A DNA stretch of 64,000 nt from Cronobacter universalis NCTC 9529. Its GTDB lineage: Bacteria; Pseudomonadota; Gammaproteobacteria; Enterobacterales; Enterobacteriaceae. The notes beneath the pieces were generated by a model. It was not told where the DNA came from, did not search any database, and was given only the letters and a program-made list of their open reading frames with translations. The position numbers and the translations under genes were made by a program. Below are positions 54,933-64,000 of the stretch, piece after piece (the first letter of the stretch is position 1; each line of letters opens with the position of its first letter). Where the stretch lies: positions 3,162,001 to 3,226,000 of the forward strand of contig NZ_CP012257.1 of NCBI RefSeq assembly GCF_001277175.1, in the 5' to 3' direction.

Positions 54933-55582
54933 TACTGCGATTGAGTTCCTAAAGTCTGGTTACCAGGCACTTGTAAGGCGGCCTGCTGCGTCTGCGACTG
55001 CTCCAGCTGGAGCTGTTCAGCATGCAGACGGCGTTGCAGTTCGTAATCCTGCAACATCGCGTTGATGCGACGACGCTGTTCCTGAACCTGCGGCTGACCG
55101 CCTGCGGCGTTATTGTCCGCCGTCGGCACGCCGAGGCTGACCGGGCTGGCTTTGCCCATCATCGGCAGCGTGTTGAAAACCGGCGCTTCCGGCTGTGCGG
55201 TAGCATCAGGCTGACCGTTATAGTGCTGAACGCCGACAATCACCGCCAGCGACACGCACGCGGCCATACCGACCTGGGTGAGCTGGCTCGCCCAGGGACG
55301 CACTTTATGCCAGAACGGCATTTTGCTCCACTGATGCGGCGCGGGTTGTGATTCAGGGATGAGCGGCGCTGCATGGCGGGCGGGCTTGTTTTCGATAGCC
55401 GCCATCACGCGTGCGGAGATATCGAAATGAAGCGTTTCGCCGGTATCGCCGCGCAGGGTATCACGAATGAGGTGATAGCTTTCCCAGGTTTGCTGGAGCG
55501 CTTTGTCGTTTTCGACCGCGCTCAGCAATTCGCTGTCCAGTGCTTCCCCATCCATTAAAGCGGAAAGTTTTTCTTTCTGCAT
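54932..55582 (-). CDS. rseA: Anti-sigma factor RseA
   Basis: A 216-residue inner-membrane protein holding sigmaE inactive until cut by DegS and RseP. The start at 55582 (MQKEKLSALMDGEALDSELL) matches E. coli; the frame upstream overlaps rpoE. The cytoplasmic sigmaE-binding domain covers about 1-95, one membrane segment about 100-118 (VGMAACVSLAVIVGVQHY), then the periplasmic part and the Gln-rich C-terminus. Confidence 0.96.
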   Translation of the reverse strand: MQKEKLSALMDGEALDSELLSAVENDKALQQTWESYHLIRDTLRGDTGETLHFDISARVMAAIENKPARHAAPLIPESQPAPHQWSKMPFWHKVRPWASQLTQVGMAACVSLAVIVGVQHYNGQPDATAQPEAPVFNTLPMMGKASPVSLGVPTADNNAAGGQPQVQEQRRRINAMLQDYELQRRLHAEQLQLEQSQTQQAALQVPGNQTLGTQSQ

Positions 55583-55613
55583 GCTTAATACCTTTTCCAG
55601 TATCCCGCTATCG

Positions 55614-56189
55614 TCAACGCCTGATAAGCGGTTGAACTTTATTATCAATGGCTTCCCGCGCACGGAAAATGCGGGAGCGTACCGTACCGACCGGGCAATC
55701 CATAATGGCCGCTATCTCTTCATAGCTAAGGCCATCCAGCTCCCGCAACGTAATTGCCATGCGTAAATCTTCCGGGAGTGACTCTATGGTACGGAATACG
55801 ATCTGTCTCAGTTCCTCAGACAACATTAAGTTCTCTGGGTTCGAAATTTCTTTCAACGCGCCGCCGCTTTCGAAGTTTTCCGCCTCGTTGGCGTCCACAT
55901 CACTGGACGGCGGGCGACGGCCCTGAGCGACTAAGTAATTTTTTGCCGTATTAACGGCGATACGGTAGAGCCAGGTATAAAATGCGCTGTCGCCGCGAAA
56001 AGAATCAAACGCGCGCCAGGCTTTAACAAAAGATTCCTGAACAACATCAGAGACGTCGCCTGAGGGGACATAGCGGGATACCAGATTCGCCACTTTATGC
56101 TGGTAGCGAATGACCAGTAAGTTAAAGGCCTTCTGATCTCCCTTCTGGACCCGTTCGACAAGGACCTGATCCGTTAACTGCTCGCTCAT
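55614..56189 (-). CDS. rpoE: RNA polymerase sigma factor sigmaE (RpoE)
   Basis: Extracytoplasmic-function sigma factor of 191 residues for envelope stress. Region 2 (about 20-90) includes YVPSGDVSDVVQESFVKAWRAFDSF in outline, and region 4 (about 130-185) includes LDGLSYEEIAAIMDCPVGTVRSRIFRAR in outline. It heads the rpoE-rseABC operon and has a sigmaE-type promoter upstream for autoregulation. Confidence 0.98.
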   Translation of the reverse strand: MSEQLTDQVLVERVQKGDQKAFNLLVIRYQHKVANLVSRYVPSGDVSDVVQESFVKAWRAFDSFRGDSAFYTWLYRIAVNTAKNYLVAQGRRPPSSDVDANEAENFESGGALKEISNPENLMLSEELRQIVFRTIESLPEDLRMAITLRELDGLSYEEIAAIMDCPVGTVRSRIFRAREAIDNKVQPLIRR

Positions 56190-56271
56190 CCGAGGTAATG
56201 TCTCCCCAAACCTTAATTTCCACGCGTAATCGAAATGCCACCCGAACTCTGCATTGTGAGCAAGCAGAAGC

Positions 56272-56299
56272 TTAGAGCGCCGGTTGCCCGGAAAGTTCC
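56272..56299 (-). promoter_or_regulatory. SigmaE-dependent promoter of rpoE
   Basis: Minus strand: GGAACTT (56299-56293), 16-bp spacer, TCTAA (56276-56272), matching the sigmaE consensus and lying about 85 bases upstream of the rpoE start. This is the positive autoregulation point. Confidence 0.92.
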
Positions 56300-56589
56300 G
56301 TTACGCCTTTGTTTTTGTGCGGCAATGGCGAACGCCGGTTCTACTCATTATATGTTCACAATCTGAATGACGGCCTGTAAGGACGTATTTTGTTGCACAG
56401 GCCGCTTGCAGGGTAACGCAACACCACCATTTTTTCACCTTTAAATCTCCGGGATGCGCGGCGTTACGCAGCGTTTTCAGCACGCCTGGCGGCGCTAAGG
56501 CAGAATGTCGCTCGCGTGTTTAGTGATTACAACGAAGATTAAAAAAAGCGTGTTTGATTTCGCATTCTGGTGCTATGCTGGCCAAACCT

Positions 56590-56607
56590 TGTTTAGTAAA
56601 TTAAACA
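56590..56607 (+). promoter_or_regulatory. NadR operator of nadB
   Basis: TGTTTA-GTAAAT-TAAACA is a perfect NadR box (TGTTTA-N6-TAAACA) between the -10 region and the nadB start codon. An additional half-site TGTTTA occurs at 56517-56522. Confidence 0.9.
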
Positions 56608-56612
56608 CGACG

Positions 56613-58232
56613 ATGAATATAACCCCTGAACTTCACTGTGATGTGCTGATTGTTGGCAGCGGCGCCGCCGGCCTTTCCCTGGCGCTGCGCCTGGCGGAAC
56701 ATAGCCAGGTGATGGTTTTGAGCAAAGGCCCGTTGAGCGAAGGCTCCACCTTTTACGCCCAGGGCGGAATAGCCGCGGTTTTCGATGAAACCGACAGTAT
56801 CGCCTCGCATGTGGAGGACACGCTGATTGCGGGCGCGGGTCTGTGCGATCGCGACGCCGTCGAGTTTGTCGCCAGCAATGCCCGCCACTGCGTGCAGTGG
56901 CTTATCGATCAGGGCGTGCTGTTTGATACTGAAGTGCAGTCGAACGGCGAGGAGAGTTATCACCTCACCCGCGAAGGCGGCCACAGCCATCGTCGTATCC
57001 TGCATGCGGCGGATGCCACCGGTAAAGCCGTCGCCACGACGCTGATGGATAAAGCGCTCAGCCACCCGAATATCCGCATCCTTGAGCGCCATAACGCCGT
57101 GGATTTGATTATCTCCGACAAAATCGGCCTGCCGGGCACGCGGCGCGTGGTGGGCGCCTGGATCTGGAACCGTAATAAAGAAGAAGTGGAAACCTGTCGC
57201 GCGAAAGCCGTGGTGCTGGCCACCGGCGGCGCGTCAAAAGTCTATCAGTACACCACCAACCCCGATATCGCCTCGGGCGACGGCATTGCGATGGCCTGGC
57301 GCGCCGGTTGCCGCGTCGCGAATCTCGAATTCAATCAGTTTCACCCGACCGCCCTCTTTCATCCGCAGGCGCGCAATTTCCTGCTGACCGAAGCGCTGCG
57401 CGGCGAAGGCGCTTATCTTAAACGCCCTGATGGCACCCGCTTTATGCCGGAGTTTGACGAGCGCGCCGAACTGGCGCCGCGCGATATCGTGGCGCGCGCC
57501 ATCGACCATGAAATGAAACGTCTCGGCGCCGACTGTATGTATCTCGACATCAGCCACAAGCCGGAGGCGTTTGTCCGCCAGCACTTCCCGACGATTTATG
57601 AAAAGCTGCTGGGGCTTGGCATCGATCTCACCCGCGACCCGGTGCCGGTGGTGCCCGCGGCGCACTACACCTGCGGCGGCGTGATGGTCGATGAGCACGG
57701 CCGCACCGACGTCGACGGGCTTTACGCCATCGGCGAGGTGACCTACACCGGGTTGCACGGCGCGAACCGTATGGCCTCGAACTCGCTGCTGGAGTGTCTG
57801 GTTTACGGCTGGTCGGCGGCGGAAGATATCCGGCTGCGCCTGCCCTACGCCCGCGACGTTAAAAGGCTGCCCGCCTGGGACGAAAGCCGCGTGGAGCACC
57901 CGGACGAACTGGTGGTATTGCAGCATAACTGGCATGAACTGCGGCTGTTTATGTGGGATTACGTGGGTATCGTGCGCACCACCAAACGGCTGGAGCGCGC
58001 GCTGCGGCGCATCACGATGCTACAGCAGGAGATAGAAGAGTATTACGCCAACTTCCGCGTCTCCAATAATCTCCTGGAGCTGCGCAATCTGGTGCAGGTG
58101 GCGGAGCTTATCGTGCGCTGCGCCATGATGCGCAAAGAGAGCCGCGGGCTGCACTACACGCTGGACTACCCGTATATGCTGCCGGAGTCCGGGCCATCGG
58201 TGCTCGCTCCGCTGGTTCACATAAACAGATAA
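56613..58232 (+). CDS. nadB: L-aspartate oxidase NadB
   Basis: FAD enzyme of 539 residues making iminoaspartate, the first step of de novo NAD synthesis. The start at 56613 ([15 protein letters not shown]) follows the NadR box; a longer frame upstream crosses the promoter. FAD motif [16 protein letters not shown] is at about residues 16-31. Conserved substrate-site blocks are [25 protein letters not shown] and [12 protein letters not shown]. The 3' end overlaps the convergent trmN by 16 bases. Confidence 0.96.
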   Translation: MNITPELHCDVLIVGSGAAGLSLALRLAEHSQVMVLSKGPLSEGSTFYAQGGIAAVFDETDSIASHVEDTLIAGAGLCDRDAVEFVASNARHCVQWLIDQGVLFDTEVQSNGEESYHLTREGGHSHRRILHAADATGKAVATTLMDKALSHPNIRILERHNAVDLIISDKIGLPGTRRVVGAWIWNRNKEEVETCRAKAVVLATGGASKVYQYTTNPDIASGDGIAMAWRAGCRVANLEFNQFHPTALFHPQARNFLLTEALRGEGAYLKRPDGTRFMPEFDERAELAPRDIVARAIDHEMKRLGADCMYLDISHKPEAFVRQHFPTIYEKLLGLGIDLTRDPVPVVPAAHYTCGGVMVDEHGRTDVDGLYAIGEVTYTGLHGANRMASNSLLECLVYGWSAAEDIRLRLPYARDVKRLPAWDESRVEHPDELVVLQHNWHELRLFMWDYVGIVRTTKRLERALRRITMLQQEIEEYYANFRVSNNLLELRNLVQVAELIVRCAMMRKESRGLHYTLDYPYMLPESGPSVLAPLVHINR

Positions 58233-58954
58233 AAAGCTTCCGTGAGCGCGCAATAGGCTGGTGAATAGTGCTGATCCGCCCCGCGGATCAGCAAATCGTC
58301 GCAGAAGCATTCGCCTGGAGACGGGGAAAACGCCAGCAGCACCCGGTGCGGCAGTTTTCCTTCGTTTTCGGCCACATCGGTGCGCAGCCGCAAATGCCAT
58401 CCCTGCTCGCTGGCCAGACGGCTAAACGCTTCGCCGCTGTTTTCCGGCAACACCACGCAGAAAAACCCTTCTTCAGTAATTAACTGCGCCGCGCAGGCGA
58501 GCAGCGCGCCGTGATCGAGCGTTGTGGTGTAGCGCGCCTGCTCACGGGCGGGCGTGGCGCAGGCGACGCCTTTGTCATAATAAGGTGGATTGCTGACGAT
58601 AAGCTCGTAGCGTTGCGTCTGCTGCTGCGTCCAGGTCTGAATATCAGCGCCGTGAACCTGAATACGCGCCGCCCACGGCGAGGCGTCAACGTTTTCGCGC
58701 GCCTGCTCCGCCGCCTGTAAATCGAGCTCGACGGCGTCCAGCGTCACGGTAGTATCCGTACGCTGCGCCAGCATCAGCGTCAGCAAACCGCTGCCTGCTC
58801 CGATATCCAGCACGCGCTGCGCTTTGGCGACCGGTGCCCAGGCTCCCAGCAGAATGCCGTCGGTACCGACTTTCATCGCACAGCGGTCGTGCGCGACGAA
58901 AAATTGTTTGAAGGTGAAACCATTGCGGCGTAACGGGGTTTTTGGCTGCGACAT
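58217..58954 (-). CDS. trmN: tRNA1(Val) (adenine37-N6)-methyltransferase TrmN (YfiC)
   Basis: SAM-dependent methyltransferase of 245 residues modifying A37 of tRNA-Val. The SAM-binding motif [15 protein letters not shown] is at about residues 48-62 and the catalytic NPPYY follows in [16 protein letters not shown]. Start [19 protein letters not shown] matches E. coli; 39 further codons upstream are not conserved. Confidence 0.95.
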   Translation of the reverse strand: MSQPKTPLRRNGFTFKQFFVAHDRCAMKVGTDGILLGAWAPVAKAQRVLDIGAGSGLLTLMLAQRTDTTVTLDAVELDLQAAEQARENVDASPWAARIQVHGADIQTWTQQQTQRYELIVSNPPYYDKGVACATPAREQARYTTTLDHGALLACAAQLITEEGFFCVVLPENSGEAFSRLASEQGWHLRLRTDVAENEGKLPHRVLLAFSPSPGECFCDDLLIRGADQHYSPAYCALTEAFYLFM

Positions 58955-59082
58955 CTTTAAGACCTGGTAACAAAACCGCTGTAGCATAGGCGAAAGCGCC
59001 GCCGGGGAAAAGGAGAAGCCGGGAAAGGGATGAACATTGGGCGCTGAACGTCTATAATCTGCGCCCCACACTGAGGTAGAAA

Positions 59083-60417
59083 ATGACTGTAACCACTTTT
59101 TCCGAACTTGAACTTGATGACAGCCTGCTGGACGCGCTCCAGGAAAAAGGCTTCACCCGCCCGACCGCTATCCAGGCGGCCGCCATTCCGCCTGCGCTCG
59201 ACGGGCGTGATGTGCTCGGTTCTGCGCCGACAGGCACCGGTAAAACGGCAGCTTATTTGTTGCCGGCGTTGCAGCATCTGCTCGACTTCCCTCGCAAAAA
59301 ATCGGGGCCGCCGCGCATTCTGATCCTGACCCCGACCCGCGAGCTGGCGATGCAGGTCGCAGAGCATGCGCGCGAACTGGCAAAGCATACGCATCTGGAT
59401 ATCGCCACCATCACCGGCGGTGTGGCTTATATGAACCACGCGGAAGTCTTCAGCGAAAACCAGGACATCGTGGTCGCCACGACCGGTCGCCTGCTGCAAT
59501 ACATTAAAGAAGAAAACTTCGACTGCCGCGCGGTGGAAACGCTGATCCTTGATGAAGCCGACCGCATGCTGGATATGGGCTTCGCGCAGGATATCGAGAC
59601 TATCGCGGGTGAAACCCGCTGGCGTAAACAGACCCTGCTGTTCTCCGCCACGCTTGAAGGCGACGCGATTAAAGATTTCGCCGAACGCCTGCTGGAAGAG
59701 CCGGTGGAAGTCTCCGCCACGCCATCCACCCGCGAGCGCAAAAAAATCCATCAGTGGTATTACCGCGCCGATAACATCGAACACAAAACCGCGCTGCTGG
59801 TGCATCTGCTGAAGCAGCCGGAAGCCACCCGCTCCATCGTGTTTGTGCGTAAACGCGAGCGTGTGCATGAGCTGGCGAACCAGCTTCGCGAAGCGGGCAT
59901 CAATAACTGCTATCTCGAAGGCGAAATGGTGCAGGTGAAGCGTAACGAGGCGATTAAACGTCTGACCGACGGTCGCGTGAATGTGCTTATCGCCACCGAT
60001 GTGGCCGCACGCGGTATTGATATTCCTGACGTCAGCCACGTTATTAACTTCGATATGCCGCGCACCGCCGATACCTATCTGCACCGCATCGGCCGCACCG
60101 GCCGCGCGGGACGTAAAGGCACCGCGATTTCACTGGTCGAAGCGCACGACCATCTGCTGCTGGGCAAAGTGGGCCGTTATCTTAACGAGCCGCTGAAAGC
60201 CCGCGTGATTGACGAACTGCGCCCGACCACGCGCGCGCCGAGTGAAAAACTCACCGGCAAGCCGTCCAAAAAAGCGCTCGCCAAACGCGAAGAGAAGAAA
60301 AAAGAGAAAGAAAAAGAGAAGCCGCGCGTGAAAAAACGTCACCGCGACACCAAAAACATCGGCAAACGCCGCAAGCCGAGCAGCAACGCGGCGCCGTCAT
60401 CCGACAACGCCGAGTGA
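59083..60417 (+). CDS. srmB: DEAD-box RNA helicase SrmB
   Basis: ATP-dependent helicase of 444 residues acting in early 50S subunit assembly. Motifs are the Q motif region [16 protein letters not shown], Walker [16 protein letters not shown] in [16 protein letters not shown] in LFSATLEGD and [14 protein letters not shown] basic Lys/Arg-rich tail (about 390-444) is typical of SrmB. Confidence 0.96.
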   Translation: MTVTTFSELELDDSLLDALQEKGFTRPTAIQAAAIPPALDGRDVLGSAPTGTGKTAAYLLPALQHLLDFPRKKSGPPRILILTPTRELAMQVAEHARELAKHTHLDIATITGGVAYMNHAEVFSENQDIVVATTGRLLQYIKEENFDCRAVETLILDEADRMLDMGFAQDIETIAGETRWRKQTLLFSATLEGDAIKDFAERLLEEPVEVSATPSTRERKKIHQWYYRADNIEHKTALLVHLLKQPEATRSIVFVRKRERVHELANQLREAGINNCYLEGEMVQVKRNEAIKRLTDGRVNVLIATDVAARGIDIPDVSHVINFDMPRTADTYLHRIGRTGRAGRKGTAISLVEAHDHLLLGKVGRYLNEPLKARVIDELRPTTRAPSEKLTGKPSKKALAKREEKKKEKEKEKPRVKKRHRDTKNIGKRRKPSSNAAPSSDNAE

Positions 60418-60420
60418 TAA

Positions 60421-60455
60421 AAAAACCGCCAGCAGAGATGCTGGCGGTTTTTGTT
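60421..60455. terminator. Bidirectional terminator between srmB and grcA
   Basis: CCGCCAGC and GCTGGCGG form an 8-bp stem around AGAGAT, with an A run before and a T run after, serving both convergent genes. Confidence 0.92.
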
Positions 60456-60494
60456 TTGTCCGACGGCGCGCCGCCGGTGAACGAACGCCTGAAC

Positions 60495-60878
60495 TTACAG
60501 GCTTTCGGTAAAAGTACGGGCAATCACGTCGCGCTGCTGTTCCGGAGTCAGCGAGTTAAAACGCACGGCGTAGCCGGAAACGCGAATGGTCAGCTGCGGA
60601 TATTTTTCCGGGTGCTTAACGGCATCTTCCAGCGTTTCGCGACGCAGCACGTTCACGTTCAGGTGCTGACCGCCTTCCACACGCACTTCCGGTTTGATTT
60701 CCATCGGAATTTCACGGTATTCGAACTGGCCGAGCTGGCTTACCGGCACGATGTCATCTTCATTGAAACCGGCTTTGGCGCAGACGCAGCGCGCTTCGCC
60801 TTTTTCGTTATCGAGCAGCCAGAATGAATTCAGCAAATTGTCGTTTGCGGCTTTAGTAATCTGGATACCTGTGATCAT
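60495..60878 (-). CDS. grcA: Autonomous glycyl radical cofactor GrcA (YfiD)
   Basis: A 127-residue spare part that replaces the damaged glycyl-radical end of pyruvate formate-lyase. The radical glycine is in [10 protein letters not shown] (about residue 102), activated by PflA. The start [14 protein letters not shown] matches E. coli. Two FNR boxes lie upstream, consistent with low-oxygen induction. Confidence 0.97.
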   Translation of the reverse strand: MITGIQITKAANDNLLNSFWLLDNEKGEARCVCAKAGFNEDDIVPVSQLGQFEYREIPMEIKPEVRVEGGQHLNVNVLRRETLEDAVKHPEKYPQLTIRVSGYAVRFNSLTPEQQRDVIARTFTESL

Positions 60879-61184
60879 AAGTTGCCTCCCTGTGGCCTTG
60901 TTTGATGCGTTCAGCCAGCGGGCTCTCAAACAGGCGGCTGGCTAATTGGTAAAACCATTGTTGTCTTATTGTTTTATATACCACCAAAGGGCGTTCATTC
61001 TTTGATTTAAATCAAAATAAACCCCTCATCATGTATGGGTATAGCACAAAGGAATTGTTTTACATCAACTTAGGCACGGCAAAACTTCTTAAAAATTTTG
61101 TAAACCTGCGTCTGAAGCGCCCCGGTTTTGTTCTTCGGAAATAAGGCGTTAAGCTTAGGAAACAGAAAATCGCAGGAGAGCGAG
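60879..61184. promoter_or_regulatory. grcA-ung divergent region with two FNR boxes
   Basis: For grcA (minus strand): a perfect FNR box TTGAT-TTAA-ATCAA at 61002-61015 and a second, TTGTT-TTAC-ATCAA, at 61055-61068; centres are 53 bp apart. A -10-like TATATA at 60980-60975 predicts a start near 60968, which puts the boxes near -40.5 and -93.5, the layout described for E. coli yfiD. No other feature of note is seen before ung. Confidence 0.88.
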
Positions 61185-61874
61185 ATGACCGATAAACTGA
61201 CCTGGCACGACGTGCTGGCTGATGAAAAAGAAAAGCCTTACTTCAAAAAGATCCTGACCACCGTCGCCGCCGAGCGTGAGGCAGGCGTCACCATCTATCC
61301 GCCGCAGAAAGATGTTTTTAACGCCTTCCGCTTTACCGAGCTTGGCGATGTGAAAGTAGTGATCCTGGGCCAGGATCCTTATCACGGGCCAGGACAAGCG
61401 CATGGCCTCGCCTTTTCGGTGCGTCCGGGCGTCGCGCCGCCGCCGTCGCTGGTGAATATGTATAAAGAGCTGGAGCAGTCGGTGCCGGGTTTCACCCGCC
61501 CTTCTCACGGTTATTTAGAAAGCTGGGCGCGTCAGGGCGTCATGCTGCTTAATACTGTGCTGACGGTACAGGCAGGCAAAGCGCATTCGCACGCGAACCT
61601 GGGCTGGGAGACGTTTACCGATAAAGTGATCTCGCTGATTAACGAGCATCGCGAAGGCGTGGTGTTCCTGCTGTGGGGCTCACACGCGCAGAAAAAAGGC
61701 GCGATTATCGACCGCAACCGTCACCATGTATTGCAGGCGCCGCACCCGTCGCCGCTCTCCGCGCATCGCGGTTTCTTTGGCTGCGGCCATTTCGTCAAAA
61801 CGAACCAGTATCTGGAAAGCCGCGGCGAAGCGCCCATCGACTGGATGCCGGTTCTGCCGGAAAACGCCCAATAA
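61185..61874 (+). CDS. ung: Uracil-DNA glycosylase Ung
   Basis: Removes uracil from DNA, 229 residues. The catalytic water-activating motif [18 protein letters not shown] is at about residues 62-79, and [14 protein letters not shown] carries the catalytic histidine loop. An AGGAGAG ribosome site precedes the ATG at 61185. Confidence 0.97.
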   Translation: MTDKLTWHDVLADEKEKPYFKKILTTVAAEREAGVTIYPPQKDVFNAFRFTELGDVKVVILGQDPYHGPGQAHGLAFSVRPGVAPPPSLVNMYKELEQSVPGFTRPSHGYLESWARQGVMLLNTVLTVQAGKAHSHANLGWETFTDKVISLINEHREGVVFLLWGSHAQKKGAIIDRNRHHVLQAPHPSPLSAHRGFFGCGHFVKTNQYLESRGEAPIDWMPVLPENAQ

Positions 61875-61904
61875 AAAACCTCCCGCAGGAGGTTAACGTT
61901 TATC

Positions 61905-61931
61905 ACGCCAGCCTCACGCTGGCGTTTTTTT
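61905..61931 (+). terminator. Rho-independent terminator of ung
   Basis: ACGCCAG and CTGGCGT around CCTCACG form the stem, followed by seven T residues; the T run touches the stop codon of the convergent yfiF. A smaller hairpin AACCTCC-CGCA-GGAGGTT precedes it at 61878-61895. Confidence 0.88.
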
Positions 61932-62997
61932 ACGCTTTATTCTGACGCCACCACTCGGCGAGCAGAACGCCGGTCGCCACAGAAACGTTCAGGCTTTCCA
62001 CATTGCCGGTGCCGTCGATAGACAAGCTTAAATCGGCGTTCGCCAGCGTCGCTTCCGAGATACCTTCGCTTTCCTGGCCCAGCACCAGCACCATTTTCTT
62101 CGGCAGCGTCGCCTTAAAAAGCGGCGTGCCTTTATGGCTGGAAGTGGTCACGATGGCGTAACCGGCGGCGCGGAACTGCGCCAGCGCGTCGCTAAAGCTA
62201 TCGCCGGTAATCGGCTCGACATGCTCGGCGCCGCCTTCTGCGGTACGCACCGCCGCGCCGGACTCCAGCAGCGAGGCGTCCTGCACAACCACGCCTTTCA
62301 CGCCGAAGTGCGCACAACTGCGCACGATAGCGCCGAGGTTATGCGGATTGCCCACATCTTCCAGCGCCAGCACGCAATCTTCATCGCCCGCTTTGCTCAG
62401 CCACTGGTCAACGCTCGCGCCGCTGCGTTTTTTAATCAGGAAGCAGACGCCGCCGTGATGCTCGGTGCCGGAAGCTTTGGTCAGCTCCGCGTCGTCCACA
62501 ACGTGGTACGCTTTGCGGTTTGCCGCCATCCAGCGCAGCGCTTCTTTAAAGCGCGGGGTTACGCTCTGGATAAACCAGGCGCGAACGATAGATTCCGGAC
62601 GGCTCTGGAACAGCGCCTGACAGGCGTTCTCGCCATAGACGCGGGTTTCTTCGGCACGCTGGCGACGCAGCACTTCCGGATCGATAAAACTTTTACCGCT
62701 GATGCCGCCGTGATCCGGCTTCTCGGGGGCTTCCGCACCCGGCGCGCGGGAGACGGTGCGCCACGGGGACGCCTCACGGTCGCCGTCACGTTCACGGCCA
62801 CGGTCGCGACTGCGTTCGCGGTCAGACGGTCTGTCATTGCGCGCAGCACGACGACCGCCTTCCGGTTTACCGTTGCCTGCGGGACGACCGCCGCCTTTTC
62901 CGGTACGTGGGTTTGAGCTGCGTTTGTCCGTATTTTCATCACTGCGGACATACATCACTTTGACCTTGCCGCTCTTGCCTTTAAATTCGTCGTTCAT
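61930..62997 (-). CDS. yfiF: SpoU-family tRNA/rRNA methyltransferase YfiF
   Basis: A 355-residue TrmH/SpoU-type 2'-O-methyltransferase homolog; the target RNA is not established. The ATG at 62997 follows a GGTGGAG ribosome site, while the GTG four codons earlier overlaps that site. A long, highly charged N-terminal part (about 20-95, Arg/Asp/Gly-rich) precedes the SpoU substrate-binding domain (about 105-185) and the knotted catalytic domain, with [32 protein letters not shown] and [18 protein letters not shown]. Confidence 0.93.
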   Translation of the reverse strand: MNDEFKGKSGKVKVMYVRSDENTDKRSSNPRTGKGGGRPAGNGKPEGGRRAARNDRPSDRERSRDRGRERDGDREASPWRTVSRAPGAEAPEKPDHGGISGKSFIDPEVLRRQRAEETRVYGENACQALFQSRPESIVRAWFIQSVTPRFKEALRWMAANRKAYHVVDDAELTKASGTEHHGGVCFLIKKRSGASVDQWLSKAGDEDCVLALEDVGNPHNLGAIVRSCAHFGVKGVVVQDASLLESGAAVRTAEGGAEHVEPITGDSFSDALAQFRAAGYAIVTTSSHKGTPLFKATLPKKMVLVLGQESEGISEATLANADLSLSIDGTGNVESLNVSVATGVLLAEWWRQNKA

Positions 62998-63158
62998 GTC
63001 TTTCTCCACCTGCGCTGCGCGAAGCGCGCAGATTACCCGATGTGTCCACGCTTAGCCATTCTTTCGCGCAAAAGCTAATAACTATTGTACTCATTGGATA
63101 AAACGGTTTGAGCCTCGAAACATTCTTGCAGATACTGGATAACATTATCGAAACATAG

Positions 63159-63180
63159 CCGACGTTTTCGCGTCGGTTTC
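63159..63180 (+). other. Stem-loop in the trxC leader region
   Basis: CCGACG-TTTTCG-CGTCGG followed by TTTCTGT, 27 bases before the trxC start. It resembles a weak terminator or a leader hairpin; its role is unknown. Confidence 0.4.
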
Positions 63181-63206
63181 TGTCACCTGCAACCCAGAGG
63201 TTAGCT

Positions 63207-63638
63207 ATGAATACCGTTTGTGCCGCTTGCCAGACTGTCAATCGCGTGGATGAAGAGCGTATTGAAGACGGCGCGAAGTGCGGCCGCTGTGGCCACGCGC
63301 TGTTTGACGGCGATGTGATTAACGCCACCAGCGAAACGCTGGATCAGCTGCTTAAAGATGACCTGCCGGTAGTGATTGATTTCTGGGCGCCGTGGTGCGG
63401 CCCGTGCCGTAGCTTTGCGCCGATCTTCGAAGATGTCGCCGAAGAGCGCAGCGGCAAAATACGCTTTGTAAAAGTGAATACCGAAGCCGAACCGGAGCTG
63501 AGCGCGCGCTTTCGCATCCGCAGCATTCCGACCATCATGATGTTCAGAAACGGGCAACTGGTGGATATGCTCAATGGCGCCGTACCGAAAGCGCCGTTCG
63601 ACGCCTGGCTCAACGAAGCGACGAACGAAGCTGTATAA
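63207..63638 (+). CDS. trxC: Thioredoxin 2 (TrxC)
   Basis: A 143-residue thioredoxin with an N-terminal zinc finger (Cys5, Cys8, Cys25, Cys28) and the active site WCGPC with Cys64 and Cys67. In E. coli it is induced by OxyR under peroxide stress; an OxyR site is not certain here. It is four residues longer at the C-terminus than the E. coli protein. Confidence 0.97.
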   Translation: MNTVCAACQTVNRVDEERIEDGAKCGRCGHALFDGDVINATSETLDQLLKDDLPVVIDFWAPWCGPCRSFAPIFEDVAEERSGKIRFVKVNTEAEPELSARFRIRSIPTIMMFRNGQLVDMLNGAVPKAPFDAWLNEATNEAV

Positions 63639-63707
63639 CGTCTGCTGCGGGGCGCACCTTGTGCCCCGCGATTCCCTCTGCGACAATGGCGTTTTTGCCG
63701 GCTTCCC

Positions 63708-64000
63708 ATGACTGAAAACGCTGTCCTTCGCCTGCGCGCCGAGCGCCTGGCGCGCGCCACCCGCCCTTTTCTCGCCCGCGGCAACCGCATTAAGCGCTGC
63801 CAGCGTTGCCTGCTGCCGTTACGCCATTGCTTATGCGACACGCTGCAACCGCAGCCGGCCCGCAGCCGTTTCTGTCTGGTGATGTTCGACACCGAGCCGA
63901 TGAAGCCCAGCAATACCGGCAGGCTTATCGCCGATATTCTGCCTGATACTGAGGCGTTTCAGTGGTCGCGCACCGAGCCGCCCGCCGCCCTTCTTGAACT
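63708..64000 (+). CDS. tapT: tRNA-uridine aminocarboxypropyltransferase TapT (YfiP), 5' part
   Basis: DTW-domain enzyme that places an acp group on U47 of tRNAs using SAM. Only the first 97 codons are in the window. It starts MTENAVLRLRAERLARATRP and carries the Cys motif CQRCLLPLRHCLC (about residues 35-47), followed by MFDTEPMKPSNTGRLIADIL, which matches E. coli YfiP closely. It lies 69 bases after trxC. Confidence 0.93.
   Translation, partial: MTENAVLRLRAERLARATRPFLARGNRIKRCQRCLLPLRHCLCDTLQPQPARSRFCLVMFDTEPMKPSNTGRLIADILPDTEAFQWSRTEPPAALLE

Larger units (their letters stand above)
56190..56612. promoter_or_regulatory. Divergent rpoE-nadB control region
   Basis: A 423-base gap. Toward rpoE it holds the sigmaE promoter (56272-56299) and an additional upstream TATAAT (56352-56347, minus strand, weak -35). 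Toward nadB it holds an extended -10 TGCTATGCT (56571-56579) and a NadR box. A 13-codon ATG reading frame (56213-56254, minus strand) lies in the rpoE leader without a clear ribosome site. No larger gene is supported. Confidence 0.7.

Noticed and set aside
56301..56483. 60-codon frame upstream of rpoE on the minus strand
   Set aside because: It starts at GTG with no ribosome site, lies upstream of the sigmaE promoter and shows no recognised similarity; not convincing as a gene.
58957..60084. 375-codon minus-strand frame opposite srmB
   Set aside because: Antisense to the helicase; no start context and no conserved motif.
63070..63125. Possible OxyR site upstream of trxC
   Set aside because: Only loose ATAG/CTAT-like elements are seen; the spacing does not give a convincing four-element OxyR site.

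Overview
The window is chromosomal DNA from an enterobacterium (Enterobacterales, family Enterobacteriaceae). Almost every gene has a close counterpart in the Escherichia coli segment from yfhM to tapT (yfiP), in nearly the same order. High GC content, an intact alpha-glucoside PTS/6-phospho-alpha-glucosidase cluster and a murPQ-like pair beside yfhH point to Cronobacter or a near relative such as Enterobacter or Franconibacter. That genus call is inference. No prophage, insertion sequence, CRISPR array, tRNA or rRNA was seen.

Layout. 1-4305: alpha-2-macroglobulin lipoprotein yfhM, cut by the window start. 4306-13632: an accessory island absent from E. coli K-12 here. It holds a PTS EIICB, a GH4 6-phospho-alpha-glucosidase, the conserved sseA caught inside the cluster, an RpiR-type regulator overlapping sseA by one base, and two tandem paralogous membrane M48 metallopeptidases. 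13846-22658: sseB, pepB, and the iron-sulfur assembly operon iscR-iscS-iscU-iscA-hscB-hscA-fdx-iscX with its IscR operators, then trmJ. 22780-30208: suhB, a NicO-type metal transporter with a DUF1007 partner, csiE, hcaT without the hca catabolic genes, a MerR regulator with a carboxymuconolactone-decarboxylase-like target, and glyA. 30485-36461: hmp under an NsrR operator, glnB, the glrK-qseG-glrR operon, and the sRNA gene glmY with overlapping sigma54/sigma70 promoter, an IHF site and three GlrR boxes. 36462-46839: purL, mltF, tadA, pgpC, then murP-murQ divergent from yfhH, and yfhL. 46836-56189 (minus strand): acpS, pdxJ, recO, era, rnc, lepB, lepA, rseC, rseB, rseA, rpoE. 56613-64000: nadB, trmN, srmB, grcA, ung, yfiF, trxC and the start of tapT.

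How the parts fit. Several adjacent genes form known circuits whose control sites can be read directly: IscR on its own operon, GlrR on glmY, sigmaE on rpoE-rseABC, NsrR on hmp, FNR on grcA, PurR on purL, NadR on nadB, and RNase III on rnc. The parts that differ from E. coli are the alpha-glucoside/sseA/M48 island, the yfhH-murQ-murP-pgpC arrangement with paired GAAT-N5-ATTC operators, and the MerR/CMD pair with a 19-bp-spacer promoter. A short palindromic repeat family (core GGTGGGTGCG...CGCTTACCCACC) occurs in three intergenic clusters.
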